From contig NZ_JACJRC010000001.1 of NCBI RefSeq assembly GCF_014697025.1, positions 682,001-746,000 of the forward strand: a stretch of DNA of 64,000 bases. The letters run 5' to 3'. Numbering within the stretch: position 1 is the stretch's first letter; each line of letters starts with the position of its first letter. This DNA is from Alkalinema sp. FACHB-956. Its GTDB lineage: Bacteria > Cyanobacteriota > Cyanobacteriia > Leptolyngbyales > Leptolyngbyaceae. The translations under genes were made by a program, and so were the position numbers. This document shows positions 8,966-16,737 of the stretch, piece by piece. The notes beneath the pieces are model-generated. The model was not told where the DNA came from. It saw only the letters and a program-made list of their open reading frames with translations, and made no database searches.

Positions 8966-9166
8966 CTAGTAATTACTATCCGCCACACAAATCCCCTGAC
9001 ATTTAATGCCATTCGTCGCTGTCCGCAAACAATGGGGGCAGAGAACCTTCTCCGCTGGAGCCGTATCTGTCTGCGAAGTTGCAGAACTCATCGAATTAGC
9101 AGAACTTGCCGCCGCTGGAATTTGCGCTGTTTGCCCTTGCTCCTGAACCATCTGGGAAGTCACCAT
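8966..9166 (-). CDS. Small cyanobacterial protein with C-terminal Cys motif, function unknown
   Basis: 66 aa from the ATG at 9166 (a TTG two codons upstream is possible). The first 40 residues are Ala/Ser/Gln-rich and probably disordered. The tail CPHCLRTATNGIKCQGICV followed by ADSNY holds four cysteines in a CxxC...CxxxC arrangement that looks like a small metal-binding knuckle. I recall similar short proteins ending in NGIKC-G-CVAD-Y in cyanobacteria, all uncharacterised. It follows the TPR gene by 52 bases on the same strand and could be co-transcribed. The plus-strand frame through the same DNA is Arg/Leu-rich and has no family features. Confidence 0.7.
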   Translation of the reverse strand: MVTSQMVQEQGQTAQIPAAASSANSMSSATSQTDTAPAEKVLCPHCLRTATNGIKCQGICVADSNY

Positions 9167-9217
9167 GGCCAATACAAAACTTTACAACTTTCCTTCCATT
9201 CTAGCCGCCCCGCCCCC

Positions 9218-9982
9218 CTATGCCCGCGCCAACTGCTGCTGAATTTGTTCAAACTGTCTCTTAAAATACGGGTCAGGATACCGACTCACCGCAGTCAACG
9301 CCGACTGCCATGCCGACTGCCACTGCTGCAACTCGCACAACACCTCAATTTGGTAGTAATGGGCCCGACTCAGCGTTTCAGGATCGATCGATCGCCCCGA
9401 TTGCGCCTGCTGCAACACCCGCTGCAACACCGGCAACGCCGCTCCATGCCGCCCCAACTGCATCAGCGCATAGGCCCGATCGGTCAAAATATGCCCATCC
9501 TCCCCATAACGCAGACAGATATCAAAGGACGCGATCGCCTCCTCATAGCGCCCCAATTCCAACAGCGCATCCCCCCGCTCATGGGCCAAATTCGACTGCT
9601 GCGGACAAATCTCATAGGCCCGATCGTAGCTCTCGATCGCCGCCTCAAACCGTTGCAACTTCGCCAAGGCCAACCCCCGCTCATGCCAGAGCCGATAATC
9701 CTGAGGATGTTCCTGCAACCCCGCATCATAGGCCGCGATCGCCGCTTCGTACTGCTGCGATCGTTCCAATGCCTTGCCCTGCGCCACCCAATGCAACGCC
9801 TGACGGGATGCTGGGGATGAACCCCGCCCCGCCGATCTCCGACTAGCCCACAAACAGGCCACCCCGATCGCCCCCAGGATCAACAAGCCCCCTGCCATTC
9901 CCCCCACCGGAGCCGTCCCCGTGTCTGGCGTAAACCCATCGTTTGAACTTTGCCTTTGAAGCGTAAGAATCTGCTGATCCAT
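9218..9982 (-). CDS. Membrane-anchored TPR protein
   Basis: 254 aa. One transmembrane helix (about residues 27-46, GGMAGGLLILGAIGVACLWA) is followed by a basic Ser/Arg linker and then at least four TPR units. They start at ALHWVAQGKALERSQQYEAA and continue with YDAGLQEHPQDYRLWHERGL, YDRAYEICPQQ and FDICLRYGEDGHILTDRAYA. TPRs are protein-interaction scaffolds, here likely on the cytoplasmic face of a membrane. It lies 100 bases downstream of the module B membrane protein on the same strand and could be a distal part of that operon. No enzymatic domain. Confidence 0.85.
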   Translation of the reverse strand: MDQQILTLQRQSSNDGFTPDTGTAPVGGMAGGLLILGAIGVACLWASRRSAGRGSSPASRQALHWVAQGKALERSQQYEAAIAAYDAGLQEHPQDYRLWHERGLALAKLQRFEAAIESYDRAYEICPQQSNLAHERGDALLELGRYEEAIASFDICLRYGEDGHILTDRAYALMQLGRHGAALPVLQRVLQQAQSGRSIDPETLSRAHYYQIEVLCELQQWQSAWQSALTAVSRYPDPYFKRQFEQIQQQLARA

Positions 9983-10082
9983 GGCTTATCAACAACCACA
10001 GCTTGACCGACCGTTCCACGCTAGCACAGCCCCTCAGGTAATCGCCTCCGCAAAACGTCACGCTTTTTTTCATGCATGTTGG

Positions 10083-10991
10083 TCAGGTAAATTGAGGCGT
10101 ATCCCGATGACTGCCGCGCCACAGATATTCCGTGAGTTGGCGACCCAATTGTTGCTCCTCCGCTGGATTCGTCGGCAGGGGCCAATGTAGGGCTTTATAC
10201 AGCTCAAAGCGATGGAGATCAAAGGCGGACTCCAGCAAATCCCCATAGGTCGCAGCCGCATTCAACATCCAGTGGTGGGCAAATAGCGTCACGAGCAGCG
10301 CGATCGGCAAAACCCACCAGGCCCAAATCGACCACACCGCAAACAACACCCCCCAGAGCCAAACCCGCGCGGCGGTATTCAAATCCGATCGGGCCTCCTG
10401 AAGTTCCTTTTTCACCCCGTCGGGCAGCACCAGCCACAAGCGAGGCCAGCAAATAATTGCATCCAAACCATACTTATCACTGGGATGACTTTCCGCCGAT
10501 CGCAGAAGATTTCCCAGTTTCGTGGGCATGACGCGATCGGGCTGGGCGGGCACCTGACGCAACTGCCAATCAATCTGCACAAACTCATCCATTTCCCCAG
10601 CCGTTAATTGCCCCGTTTGATCCCGTTTCGCAGCCAATTCCTGCCAGCGTTGATCTAAGCGTTGCAATCTTCGTTTTTGTCGGTTGAGTAACTCTTGTTT
10701 AATGGGATTCATCCAGGTGGGCCAATAGCCTTCAAACCAGCGCAAGACGACCAGATCCAAACGCTGAATGGCAAAGGCCGAGGTGGCCACCAGCAGCAAA
10801 CTGGCAAAGAGAACCGCCAACTGAAGCGGCTCCACCAGTTGGGCAAACCACTGCTGCCACCCCGTCCAACCAAACTTCTGCAACCAGGCCACGAAGCCCC
10901 CCAACCAAAAAATAAATGCTGGGGTGAGCAAGTTCGCGACCCATTGCTCAACTAGTTTATTACCAATCCCTTCCAGAAATTTTGTCGGCAT
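10083..10991 (-). CDS. Multi-pass membrane protein of the caspase/STAND operon, function unknown
   Basis: 302 aa. Two hydrophobic segments near the N-terminus (about 20-36 and 55-72, LAVLFASLLLVATSAFAI) and a broad hydrophobic stretch near 215-250 (VWLWGVLFAVWSIWAWWVLP, then IALLVTLFA) suggest four transmembrane helices. Between them lies a soluble part rich in charged helices, with MPTKLGNLLRSAESHPSDKY and GLDAIICWPRLWLVLPDGVK. I cannot name the family. Its ATG overlaps the stop of the preceding zinc-ribbon-like gene by one base (TAATG), so translation is probably coupled. With a caspase-STAND protein upstream, a role as membrane target, pore or anchor is plausible but inferred. Confidence 0.8.
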   Translation of the reverse strand: MPTKFLEGIGNKLVEQWVANLLTPAFIFWLGGFVAWLQKFGWTGWQQWFAQLVEPLQLAVLFASLLLVATSAFAIQRLDLVVLRWFEGYWPTWMNPIKQELLNRQKRRLQRLDQRWQELAAKRDQTGQLTAGEMDEFVQIDWQLRQVPAQPDRVMPTKLGNLLRSAESHPSDKYGLDAIICWPRLWLVLPDGVKKELQEARSDLNTAARVWLWGVLFAVWSIWAWWVLPIALLVTLFAHHWMLNAAATYGDLLESAFDLHRFELYKALHWPLPTNPAEEQQLGRQLTEYLWRGSHRDTPQFT

Positions 10992-11377
10992 TACGATCGC
11001 GATTCTCCAAACGGTTGCAGTTCACCGTGGGTCGGACAGGTGGGCACCGGAATACCCGCCGATCGCTGATACCAAACATAATCGCCCTGGGGACAGACAT
11101 ATTTCTGGGCCGCGATCGCGCCACTGCTGCCCGGTAGCGGTTCATAGCCTTTACTATTTGCCTTAGCTGCCAGGAATTCCTTAAGCCATTGCAGCGTTTT
11201 AGGGTGACTTTTCAATAGGGTGAGGATTTGCCCATCCACCGCCTGCCCTTGCTGGGCCTGGGCAAGTAGATCGGCCAGTTGACGATCGCACTCCGCCGCC
11301 GCTGCGCCCAATAAATCCGGTAGGTAGGGCCGAATGCAACGCGCACCCTCTAACACATCGTCTGGTTTAAATGCCAT
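10991..11377 (-). CDS. Small helical protein with C-terminal Cys/His ribbon, function unknown
   Basis: 128 aa in two parts. Residues 1-70 form a probable helical bundle (DVLEGARCIRPYLPDLLG, LADLLAQAQQGQAVDGQ, LLKSHPKTLQWLKEFLAAK). Residues 90-125 carry YVCPQGDYVWYQR and IPVPTCPTHGELQPFG, where two Cys and one or two His could bind zinc. The helical part resembles effector-associated adaptor domains that recruit caspases and STAND proteins, but I cannot place it firmly. It sits 11 bases after the SLH protein gene and overlaps the next gene by one base. Probably an adaptor of module B; that is inference from context. Confidence 0.75.
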   Translation of the reverse strand: MAFKPDDVLEGARCIRPYLPDLLGAAAAECDRQLADLLAQAQQGQAVDGQILTLLKSHPKTLQWLKEFLAAKANSKGYEPLPGSSGAIAAQKYVCPQGDYVWYQRSAGIPVPTCPTHGELQPFGESRS

Positions 11378-11388
11378 AGTGCCGTTCC

Positions 11389-13272
11389 TTAGGACTTGAG
11401 ACGATAAATGGTGCTGGGTGTGGTTCCAAAATAACCATCAAAGTTAAGGTTGGTCTCCCAACCGAATGGACGATTGGGCTGAGATTTAGAGGCAGAACGG
11501 ACAGTGGTGGGTGAGATACAAACTCCCATGTGTGGCTCACTATCAGGCACAATCTTCCCATTTTTTAACTCTGGGGGAGCAATTACAATATCGCCTGCTT
11601 GCGCTTGTTTGGGGTCAATCTTGGTTCCCCGTGAATCTGTTTTTCCCGGCTCACCATCGAGCAGCTTCCTTACCCTGGGAACGTAGGTATCGAGGCTCTC
11701 AATGCGCGCCTGAGCCAGCACCTGATTGACCGCCCACCCGCAGGAATTCTCACCCGGTTGTGCGGGAGGTTTTCCTGGTTCTGTGGGGGCGATGAAGGGC
11801 AGGGTGCTAAACTTGCCCAAATCTTTCATGGCTTGGACGATCGCGGCATTCAGAGAATTCTTGGGATCCCGAGTCAGGAGGCGATCGTTAAACAGCTTTT
11901 CGTACTCTGCTCTGGGGAGCGCTTCCGCCTCCGGCACCCAGTCATCCAGAAAGGATTGCATTTCTGGCGATTCAATGATCGATCGGCGATCTTTCTGCTC
12001 AATCACCGTTTTGAATCCTTCGTAACGGCTAACTGTCTTCTTGTCAGGTTGAATTTCATCTCGGATCTCATAGCGGAACCGTTGCCCCGCTTGTAGATAC
12101 GCAATCATAGGCACAGCATTGGGGCTGGCTTGAGCCGTCACCTTGACGAGACCTGTCAGACTGTTGACCTCAATGGTTCCCGATTCTTCCGAGGCATCCA
12201 CCTGCACTAGGGTGACATCCGTAGTTTGTGGAGAAATACGCACCTCAGGCCCCCGATAGGCTGGTTCGTTCGGATCAGGATCGGGCTGTCCAAACACATC
12301 TCTGTCCGCTGTGAGAGCCGGAAGGTCGAAGGACTTGGCAATCAAGCTGGCGGTTTCACCCCGCGTAGCTGCTTGTTTGGGGCTGAGTCGGGGACTGTCA
12401 AGATCAGTGCCGGTGTCGTTCAGCAAACCCGCCTGAACCGCAGCGGCAATGTTAGCCCTGGCCCAATTATCAATTTGGTTAGCATCTTGATAGCGCTTAT
12501 TGAGGACACCTTGCGTATCACTGGGAATGGGTAACCCCAATCCGCCTACCAGAGCAGCGATCGCCTGTTGCCGGGGAATGCGGTCTTCTGGCCCAAATCG
12601 CCCATCTGGATAGCCCGATAGAAAGTTCAGGCGCGCGGCACGGGCAATAGCATCCTTGGCCCAGTGATTGGCAATATCGTTAAATTGGCGAGGGGGATTG
12701 ACGAGGGGTCTTTGCCAATACAAATTCGCCGCAGACACCAGTGAGGCAAATTGGGCTCGGGTGACGGATTCGTTCGGGCGGGGATCCCCGTCTGGGTAGC
12801 CTGTCATAATCTTGCGAGCCACTAGATTTTGAATGGCCAGATCTTGCGCTGAGGGTGGCTTGGAGGATGCCAACGGTACCGCTGCCGGAGCCTCTCCCCC
12901 ACTAGAATCCACTAAGGGAACAAAGAGTTTACCTGTACTATCGTTCTGAATATGAACCACCAGAGAATCACAGCCCATTTTCTGGAGGGACTTCTTGCTC
13001 CCTGGCGGCGGACCGAGCCAAGCGGCAATGGTCAATCCGTTTGTAACCTGACAGGGACAGGTATAGGTACTGCGCTTGGCTTTTCCAGATAGTTGAATTT
13101 TACAGCGGGTGCTACTCTTGTTCTGCCCGAACAAGTAAATGGATGCCGATGCACCATTGGAACAGATTAATGATGTGTTAGAGTCGAGTTCGTTAGGTTT
13201 TGGTATATTGACCTTTGATCCCTTGTTAAATTGAATCTCTCCCGATTGTGTCCCAATCCTTCCTTTTACCAT
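11389..13272 (-). CDS. Triple SLH-domain protein with C-terminal cysteine-peptidase-like domain
   Basis: 627 aa. Residues 1-110 are a beta-rich domain of unknown type (IQFNKGSKVNIPKP, SNGASASIYLFGQN). Residues about 150-330 hold three SLH motifs (ARKIMTGYPDGDPRPNESVT; FNDIANHWAKDAIARAARLN with LSGYPDGRFGPEDRIPRQQA; NWARANIAAAVQAGLLN). Residues about 500-627 have SCGWAVNQVLAQA (Cys near 509) and EPHMGVCIS (His near 581), with QAGDIVIAPPE before the His. That is the order seen in NlpC/P60 and CHAP peptidoglycan amidases. SLH domains normally bind cell-wall polymer outside the membrane, yet no signal peptide is visible at the ATG start (MVKGRIGTQSGEIQFN). The gene lies 19 bases downstream of the caspase-STAND gene. 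The peptidase call is tentative. Confidence 0.75.
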   Translation of the reverse strand: MVKGRIGTQSGEIQFNKGSKVNIPKPNELDSNTSLICSNGASASIYLFGQNKSSTRCKIQLSGKAKRSTYTCPCQVTNGLTIAAWLGPPPGSKKSLQKMGCDSLVVHIQNDSTGKLFVPLVDSSGGEAPAAVPLASSKPPSAQDLAIQNLVARKIMTGYPDGDPRPNESVTRAQFASLVSAANLYWQRPLVNPPRQFNDIANHWAKDAIARAARLNFLSGYPDGRFGPEDRIPRQQAIAALVGGLGLPIPSDTQGVLNKRYQDANQIDNWARANIAAAVQAGLLNDTGTDLDSPRLSPKQAATRGETASLIAKSFDLPALTADRDVFGQPDPDPNEPAYRGPEVRISPQTTDVTLVQVDASEESGTIEVNSLTGLVKVTAQASPNAVPMIAYLQAGQRFRYEIRDEIQPDKKTVSRYEGFKTVIEQKDRRSIIESPEMQSFLDDWVPEAEALPRAEYEKLFNDRLLTRDPKNSLNAAIVQAMKDLGKFSTLPFIAPTEPGKPPAQPGENSCGWAVNQVLAQARIESLDTYVPRVRKLLDGEPGKTDSRGTKIDPKQAQAGDIVIAPPELKNGKIVPDSEPHMGVCISPTTVRSASKSQPNRPFGWETNLNFDGYFGTTPSTIYRLKS

Positions 13273-13291
13273 GACAGCACTCCTCGATGGT

Positions 13292-16204
13292 TTAGGGTTC
13301 TAATGACTTAGGTGAGATTTTGCAGGAATTCAACCGCTCCACAACGGAGTCATACGGGTCATTAAAGATTCGCTCGGTTAGGGTTTGCTTCTGGAGCGGA
13401 CGACAAGCAGGAGCATCGTAGGCATCATAGGTCGCTTTCGTCTGACTATACCAGCCACAGTAACCTTTGGTTGCCTTTCGCCATAATTCTTCAATGTCCT
13501 TTAACAGTTCGCAAGGCATTCGATCGGCTTCCGCTTTCGTATTAATCTGCCCATCATCATTCCAATCTGCCTTAGCTCCCAGTTCCCGATTCAAGAGAAG
13601 ATAGGTCGTTCTGAGGGCACCGGGAGAATAGCGCTGTTCAAAGTCCCGTAGATCATAAGTTAATTTACGAGTACCGAATTTCTGCTGGCTTAGCTCTTTG
13701 GCCAACTGAGGCAAGCGTTGTTCCCGAATCAAGCGCAGCAGAGCCGTTTCAGCATCGGCAGTCGTTTTCTGTAGCAACTTTTGATCAATCTGAGTACCAC
13801 TCTGAGCGGCTTTGGCTTGCAGTAACTGAGTGAACGTGAGAATCACCCGATAGTTGGTCAGGGCATCATCGACCTTACCGTTAGCAGCCAAGCGATCGGC
13901 TTCCTGTTGCAACTCAGCGGCGATCGGCAGGAGTTCCGGACGCACCCGATTCAGAGAAGTATCCCGAATAATTTCCGCAAAGCGACGTTGGCTTTGTTGA
14001 TACCAGGTCAATCCCCCGGCAGTTAACAGAATCAGCAACCCTGCCGCCAAACTTCCACCCAGCCGGATACGTGACCATTGCCTTACCCGTTGGCTCGATC
14101 GCAGTAACTCCTGTGCCAAAACAGATAACGAAACCGTTGTCCCAGTCGTTGCCACAAAACTTTCCGCCTCCTGCAATTTGCGTCCCTGTAACAGATAGGC
14201 CACATCCTTCGGCTTACCCCGATCGCGCCAGAGAGCCGCCGCCGCTTCCAGATCCCGCTGTTGTTTCAGTAACAGGCGATTATCCTCAATCCACTGCCGT
14301 AACTGGGGCCAATGGCGAATTAACGCTTCATGGGCCACATCCACCACATCCACCCGATCGCCCGCTCCACCCTTGGCCAGTAACTGCGCCGTCACAATCA
14401 GTCGTTCACCCGCCAGTTTACCAATCACCCGATCGACCGCGTCGGCTGCATAGGTCGGAGTCAGCAAATCCTGCTTGATCACCTGCCGCCGAGTATCTTC
14501 CGTACCCTCCCCCAGTTGCGTCAAGGCCAGGAAAATATGTTTCGCGATCGCCTGTTCCTCCGCCGACAGGGCTGTATAGACCGCATCAGCCCGTTGTTGC
14601 AAAGTTCCCTGGACGCCCCCCAACTGATTGTAGCTAGCTAACGTTAACCAATTCACCGATCGTTGTTTCCACAATTCCGTTAGCGTATATTGCAGCAATG
14701 GCAAACTTCCCGGTGACTGTTTCACATCCGTCAGAATTTGCGTTACCAATTCCTGCTCCACTTCCAATCCCACCTGACGGGCAGGCTCAATAATGGCCTG
14801 TTGTAATTCCTCCGCCACCATGGGACTGACCGTCACCAAATTCGCCTGAATTTTCTGGGCCAAGCCGCTGTAGTCCTGCTCCAGACATTTGCTAAAAAAG
14901 TCGGCCCGCATTCCCACCACTAAGCACAGCTTCTGACTAGCCTGGGCCAAAGCCCCCAGCAAACAGGCAAAAAACTGTTGACGTTCCAGGTCATCCTGAC
15001 ACACTGTAAAAACTTCTTCTAACTGATCGATCACCAAAACTAAACGGTGGGGCGTAGCCTGGGCTAACTGGGCTAACCCGATCGCGCCGGTACTGAGCAA
15101 TTGCTCAATTTTCGCCAGTTGGGTCGCCCGATCGATCGGCGAGGCATCGGGTTGTACCAAGGCCAAGGCCAAACTTTGCAAAGGATGCTCCCCTGGCCGC
15201 ACCAGGTGAATCGTCCAGTTCTGACTGCCCGAGAGCCGCTGGCCCAATTGCAGTTGATGCACCAAGCCTGCCCGCAGCACCGAAGACTTGCCGCTACCAG
15301 AAGCCCCCAGCACCGCCAGAAAGTTACCTTCCCGGAGTTTTTCCAGCAGGGCATCGGTGAGGGCCGTGCGGCCATGGAAATACTGGGGATCATCGTCATT
15401 GCAATCAAAATAGGCCAAGCCCCGGTAGGGACAGACCCCAAATCTTGTCTGGGAGGGGGTTCGCTGCGATCGGCCAATCAGCAAAATTTTGCCGCCGGAA
15501 TTGGCAAACAGCGGTTGCTGGGGAGCCGATCGCAGGGCAGGGGATTGCTGGATAAATTCCGTCAAACTGAAATTGGTGATGACGCCATCGGCACGACTAG
15601 CGGGATCCAAGCCCGTCAGCAGCGCCTCCGTCAGCAAGCTGTACTGCCCCGTTGTGGATTCAAAGGCGACCTCGTACTCGCGGGAGGCGGAAATAAAACA
15701 GCGATCGCGGCCCCGACCTCGATCGCCCGGATCCACCTCGTCAAAATTGAGCAATTCCCCGCTGTAGCAGCAATCCAACCAGATCACCTGCTGCCGCACC
15801 TCACTTTCCTGCAACAGTCGCCGTAACCATTGCAACGACAAGCCCCAGTTACCCGCCGCCGGATTGACATCACTCGTGGCCAGGAAACCCTCCTGAATGC
15901 CCCGATCTTTACGTAAGCCATGGCCGGAAAAGAAGAGCAGTGCAGTCTCCGGCACATGTTTACCCGTGGGTTTGAACAAGCGGACGAGGGCCGATTCCAA
16001 TTGCTCTAGGGTCACCTCTGCATTGTGGGCAATCCGCCGCGCATCGTCCTCAAAGGGATCCAGGAATTCCGGCAATCGCAGGACACGGAACCCTCCCAAT
16101 TGTTCCAAGCGTTGGGCGATCGCTTCTGCATCAACGGCAGGGGCTTGCAGGGGCTGCAACTGTTGATAGGTGTTAATACCAACAATCAAGGCATCTCGGC
16201 TCAT
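13292..16204 (-). CDS. Caspase-nSTAND NTPase with a transmembrane helix
   Basis: 970 aa. Residues 1-250 are a caspase-like protease (peptidase C14). It starts MSRDALIVGINTYQQL, with the catalytic His in LLFFSGHGLRKD (near 95) and Cys in IWLDCCYSGELL (near 145). A conserved joint CPYRGLAYF leads into a STAND NTPase, with Walker A AVLGASGSGKSSVLRAGLV (near 305) and Walker B LVLVIDQLEEVFT. The winged-helix region contains PLLQYTLTELW and DVAHEALIRHWPQLRQWIED. A transmembrane helix lies near 718-737 (LGGSLAAGLLILLTAGG) and a 230-residue C-terminal domain of unknown type follows. STAND proteins fire once after sensing a trigger, and a caspase effector implies proteolytic signalling or cell death. 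It is the first gene of module B, downstream of the 61-bp repeats. All catalytic residues are intact. Confidence 0.93.
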   Translation of the reverse strand: MSRDALIVGINTYQQLQPLQAPAVDAEAIAQRLEQLGGFRVLRLPEFLDPFEDDARRIAHNAEVTLEQLESALVRLFKPTGKHVPETALLFFSGHGLRKDRGIQEGFLATSDVNPAAGNWGLSLQWLRRLLQESEVRQQVIWLDCCYSGELLNFDEVDPGDRGRGRDRCFISASREYEVAFESTTGQYSLLTEALLTGLDPASRADGVITNFSLTEFIQQSPALRSAPQQPLFANSGGKILLIGRSQRTPSQTRFGVCPYRGLAYFDCNDDDPQYFHGRTALTDALLEKLREGNFLAVLGASGSGKSSVLRAGLVHQLQLGQRLSGSQNWTIHLVRPGEHPLQSLALALVQPDASPIDRATQLAKIEQLLSTGAIGLAQLAQATPHRLVLVIDQLEEVFTVCQDDLERQQFFACLLGALAQASQKLCLVVGMRADFFSKCLEQDYSGLAQKIQANLVTVSPMVAEELQQAIIEPARQVGLEVEQELVTQILTDVKQSPGSLPLLQYTLTELWKQRSVNWLTLASYNQLGGVQGTLQQRADAVYTALSAEEQAIAKHIFLALTQLGEGTEDTRRQVIKQDLLTPTYAADAVDRVIGKLAGERLIVTAQLLAKGGAGDRVDVVDVAHEALIRHWPQLRQWIEDNRLLLKQQRDLEAAAALWRDRGKPKDVAYLLQGRKLQEAESFVATTGTTVSLSVLAQELLRSSQRVRQWSRIRLGGSLAAGLLILLTAGGLTWYQQSQRRFAEIIRDTSLNRVRPELLPIAAELQQEADRLAANGKVDDALTNYRVILTFTQLLQAKAAQSGTQIDQKLLQKTTADAETALLRLIREQRLPQLAKELSQQKFGTRKLTYDLRDFEQRYSPGALRTTYLLLNRELGAKADWNDDGQINTKAEADRMPCELLKDIEELWRKATKGYCGWYSQTKATYDAYDAPACRPLQKQTLTERIFNDPYDSVVERLNSCKISPKSLEP

Positions 16205-16260
16205 GGGGGCCAGTCCTCCGATCGAGGGAGCAAATCACTATGCTTCGTCGATCGCGGGTC

Positions 16261-16443
16261 TTCGATCCCCCTAAATCCCCCTTAATAAGGGGGACTTTGA
16301 AGTTCTAGTTCTTCCCATAAATTCGATCCCTCTAAATCCCCCTTAATAAGGGGGACTTTGAAGTTCTAGTTCTTCCCATAAATTCGATCCCTCTAAATCC
16401 CCCTTAATAAGGGGGACTTTGAGGTTCTAGTTCTTCCCATAAA
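16261..16443 (+). repeat. Three tandem 61-bp repeats with palindromic core
   Basis: Copies start at 16261, 16322 and 16383 and are nearly identical. Each contains CCCCCTTAATAAGGGGG, a perfect palindrome that can form a hairpin, followed by ACTTTGA-GTTCTAGTTCTTC. Short elements with CCCCTTAATAAGGGG and flanking TAAATCCC are frequent intergenic repeats in cyanobacterial genomes. Confidence 0.95.
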
Positions 16444-16471
16444 AGGGGAGCCTTTGAATATATTTTTCCGG

Positions 16472-16505
16472 TTCCCCCTTTATTAAGGGGGGCTAGGGGG
16501 GATCA
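16472..16505 (-). repeat. Inverted partial copy of the palindromic repeat
   Basis: CCCCCTTTATTAAGGGG and the following GGCTAGGGGGGATCAAAG are the reverse complement of the start of the 61-bp unit (GATCCCCCTAAATCCCCC and on). Together with the three direct copies it frames a 240-bp element with inverted ends. Confidence 0.85.
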
Positions 16506-16670
16506 AAGATGCGCGATCGACGATTTTTTCAACTTACTGATCCTGCACTATTCTCTGTCACCAATCGGCCCCTTGCCGTTCAACCACATTATTTTTTCCC
16601 ATTTGAACCAGGTACGGTCGATCGACTCTGCAAGCCGTCAGCCGATCTCTGGGAGTCCTGAAAAAAATTT

Positions 16671-16701
16671 CGACGCGCTGCGCGCGAGGGGAAAGGGAAA
16701 G
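16671..16701 (+). repeat. Short GC-palindrome repeat downstream of an FGE gene, copy 1
   Basis: CGACGCGCTGCGCGCGAGGG followed by GAAAGGGAAAG. A near-identical sequence lies at 18941-18972, again just past the 3' end of an FGE-coding gene. The GCGCG-(ct)-CGCGC arms could form a hairpin. Its two positions suggest it was copied together with the FGE segments. Confidence 0.75.
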
Positions 16702-16737
16702 AAGAGTAGAGAGTGAAAGGGTTAAGAGAGTAGAGGG

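Larger units (their letters stand above)
16205..16737. other. 533-bp gap between conflict modules A and B, filled with repeats
   Basis: No gene. It holds three 61-bp tandem repeats, one inverted partial copy and a short GC-rich palindromic element (listed separately). The promoter of the caspase-STAND operon must lie here unless module B is read through from module A. Confidence 0.7.

Noticed and set aside
8921-9820. 299-codon plus-strand frame, very rich in Arg, Leu and Pro
   Set aside because: It is the complement of the TPR gene and the small Cys protein, whose repeats and motifs are clear; the frame arises from GC-rich codons.
16261-16505. Possible CRISPR array
   Set aside because: The 61-bp repeats are directly joined without unique spacers and the core is a palindromic intergenic element.
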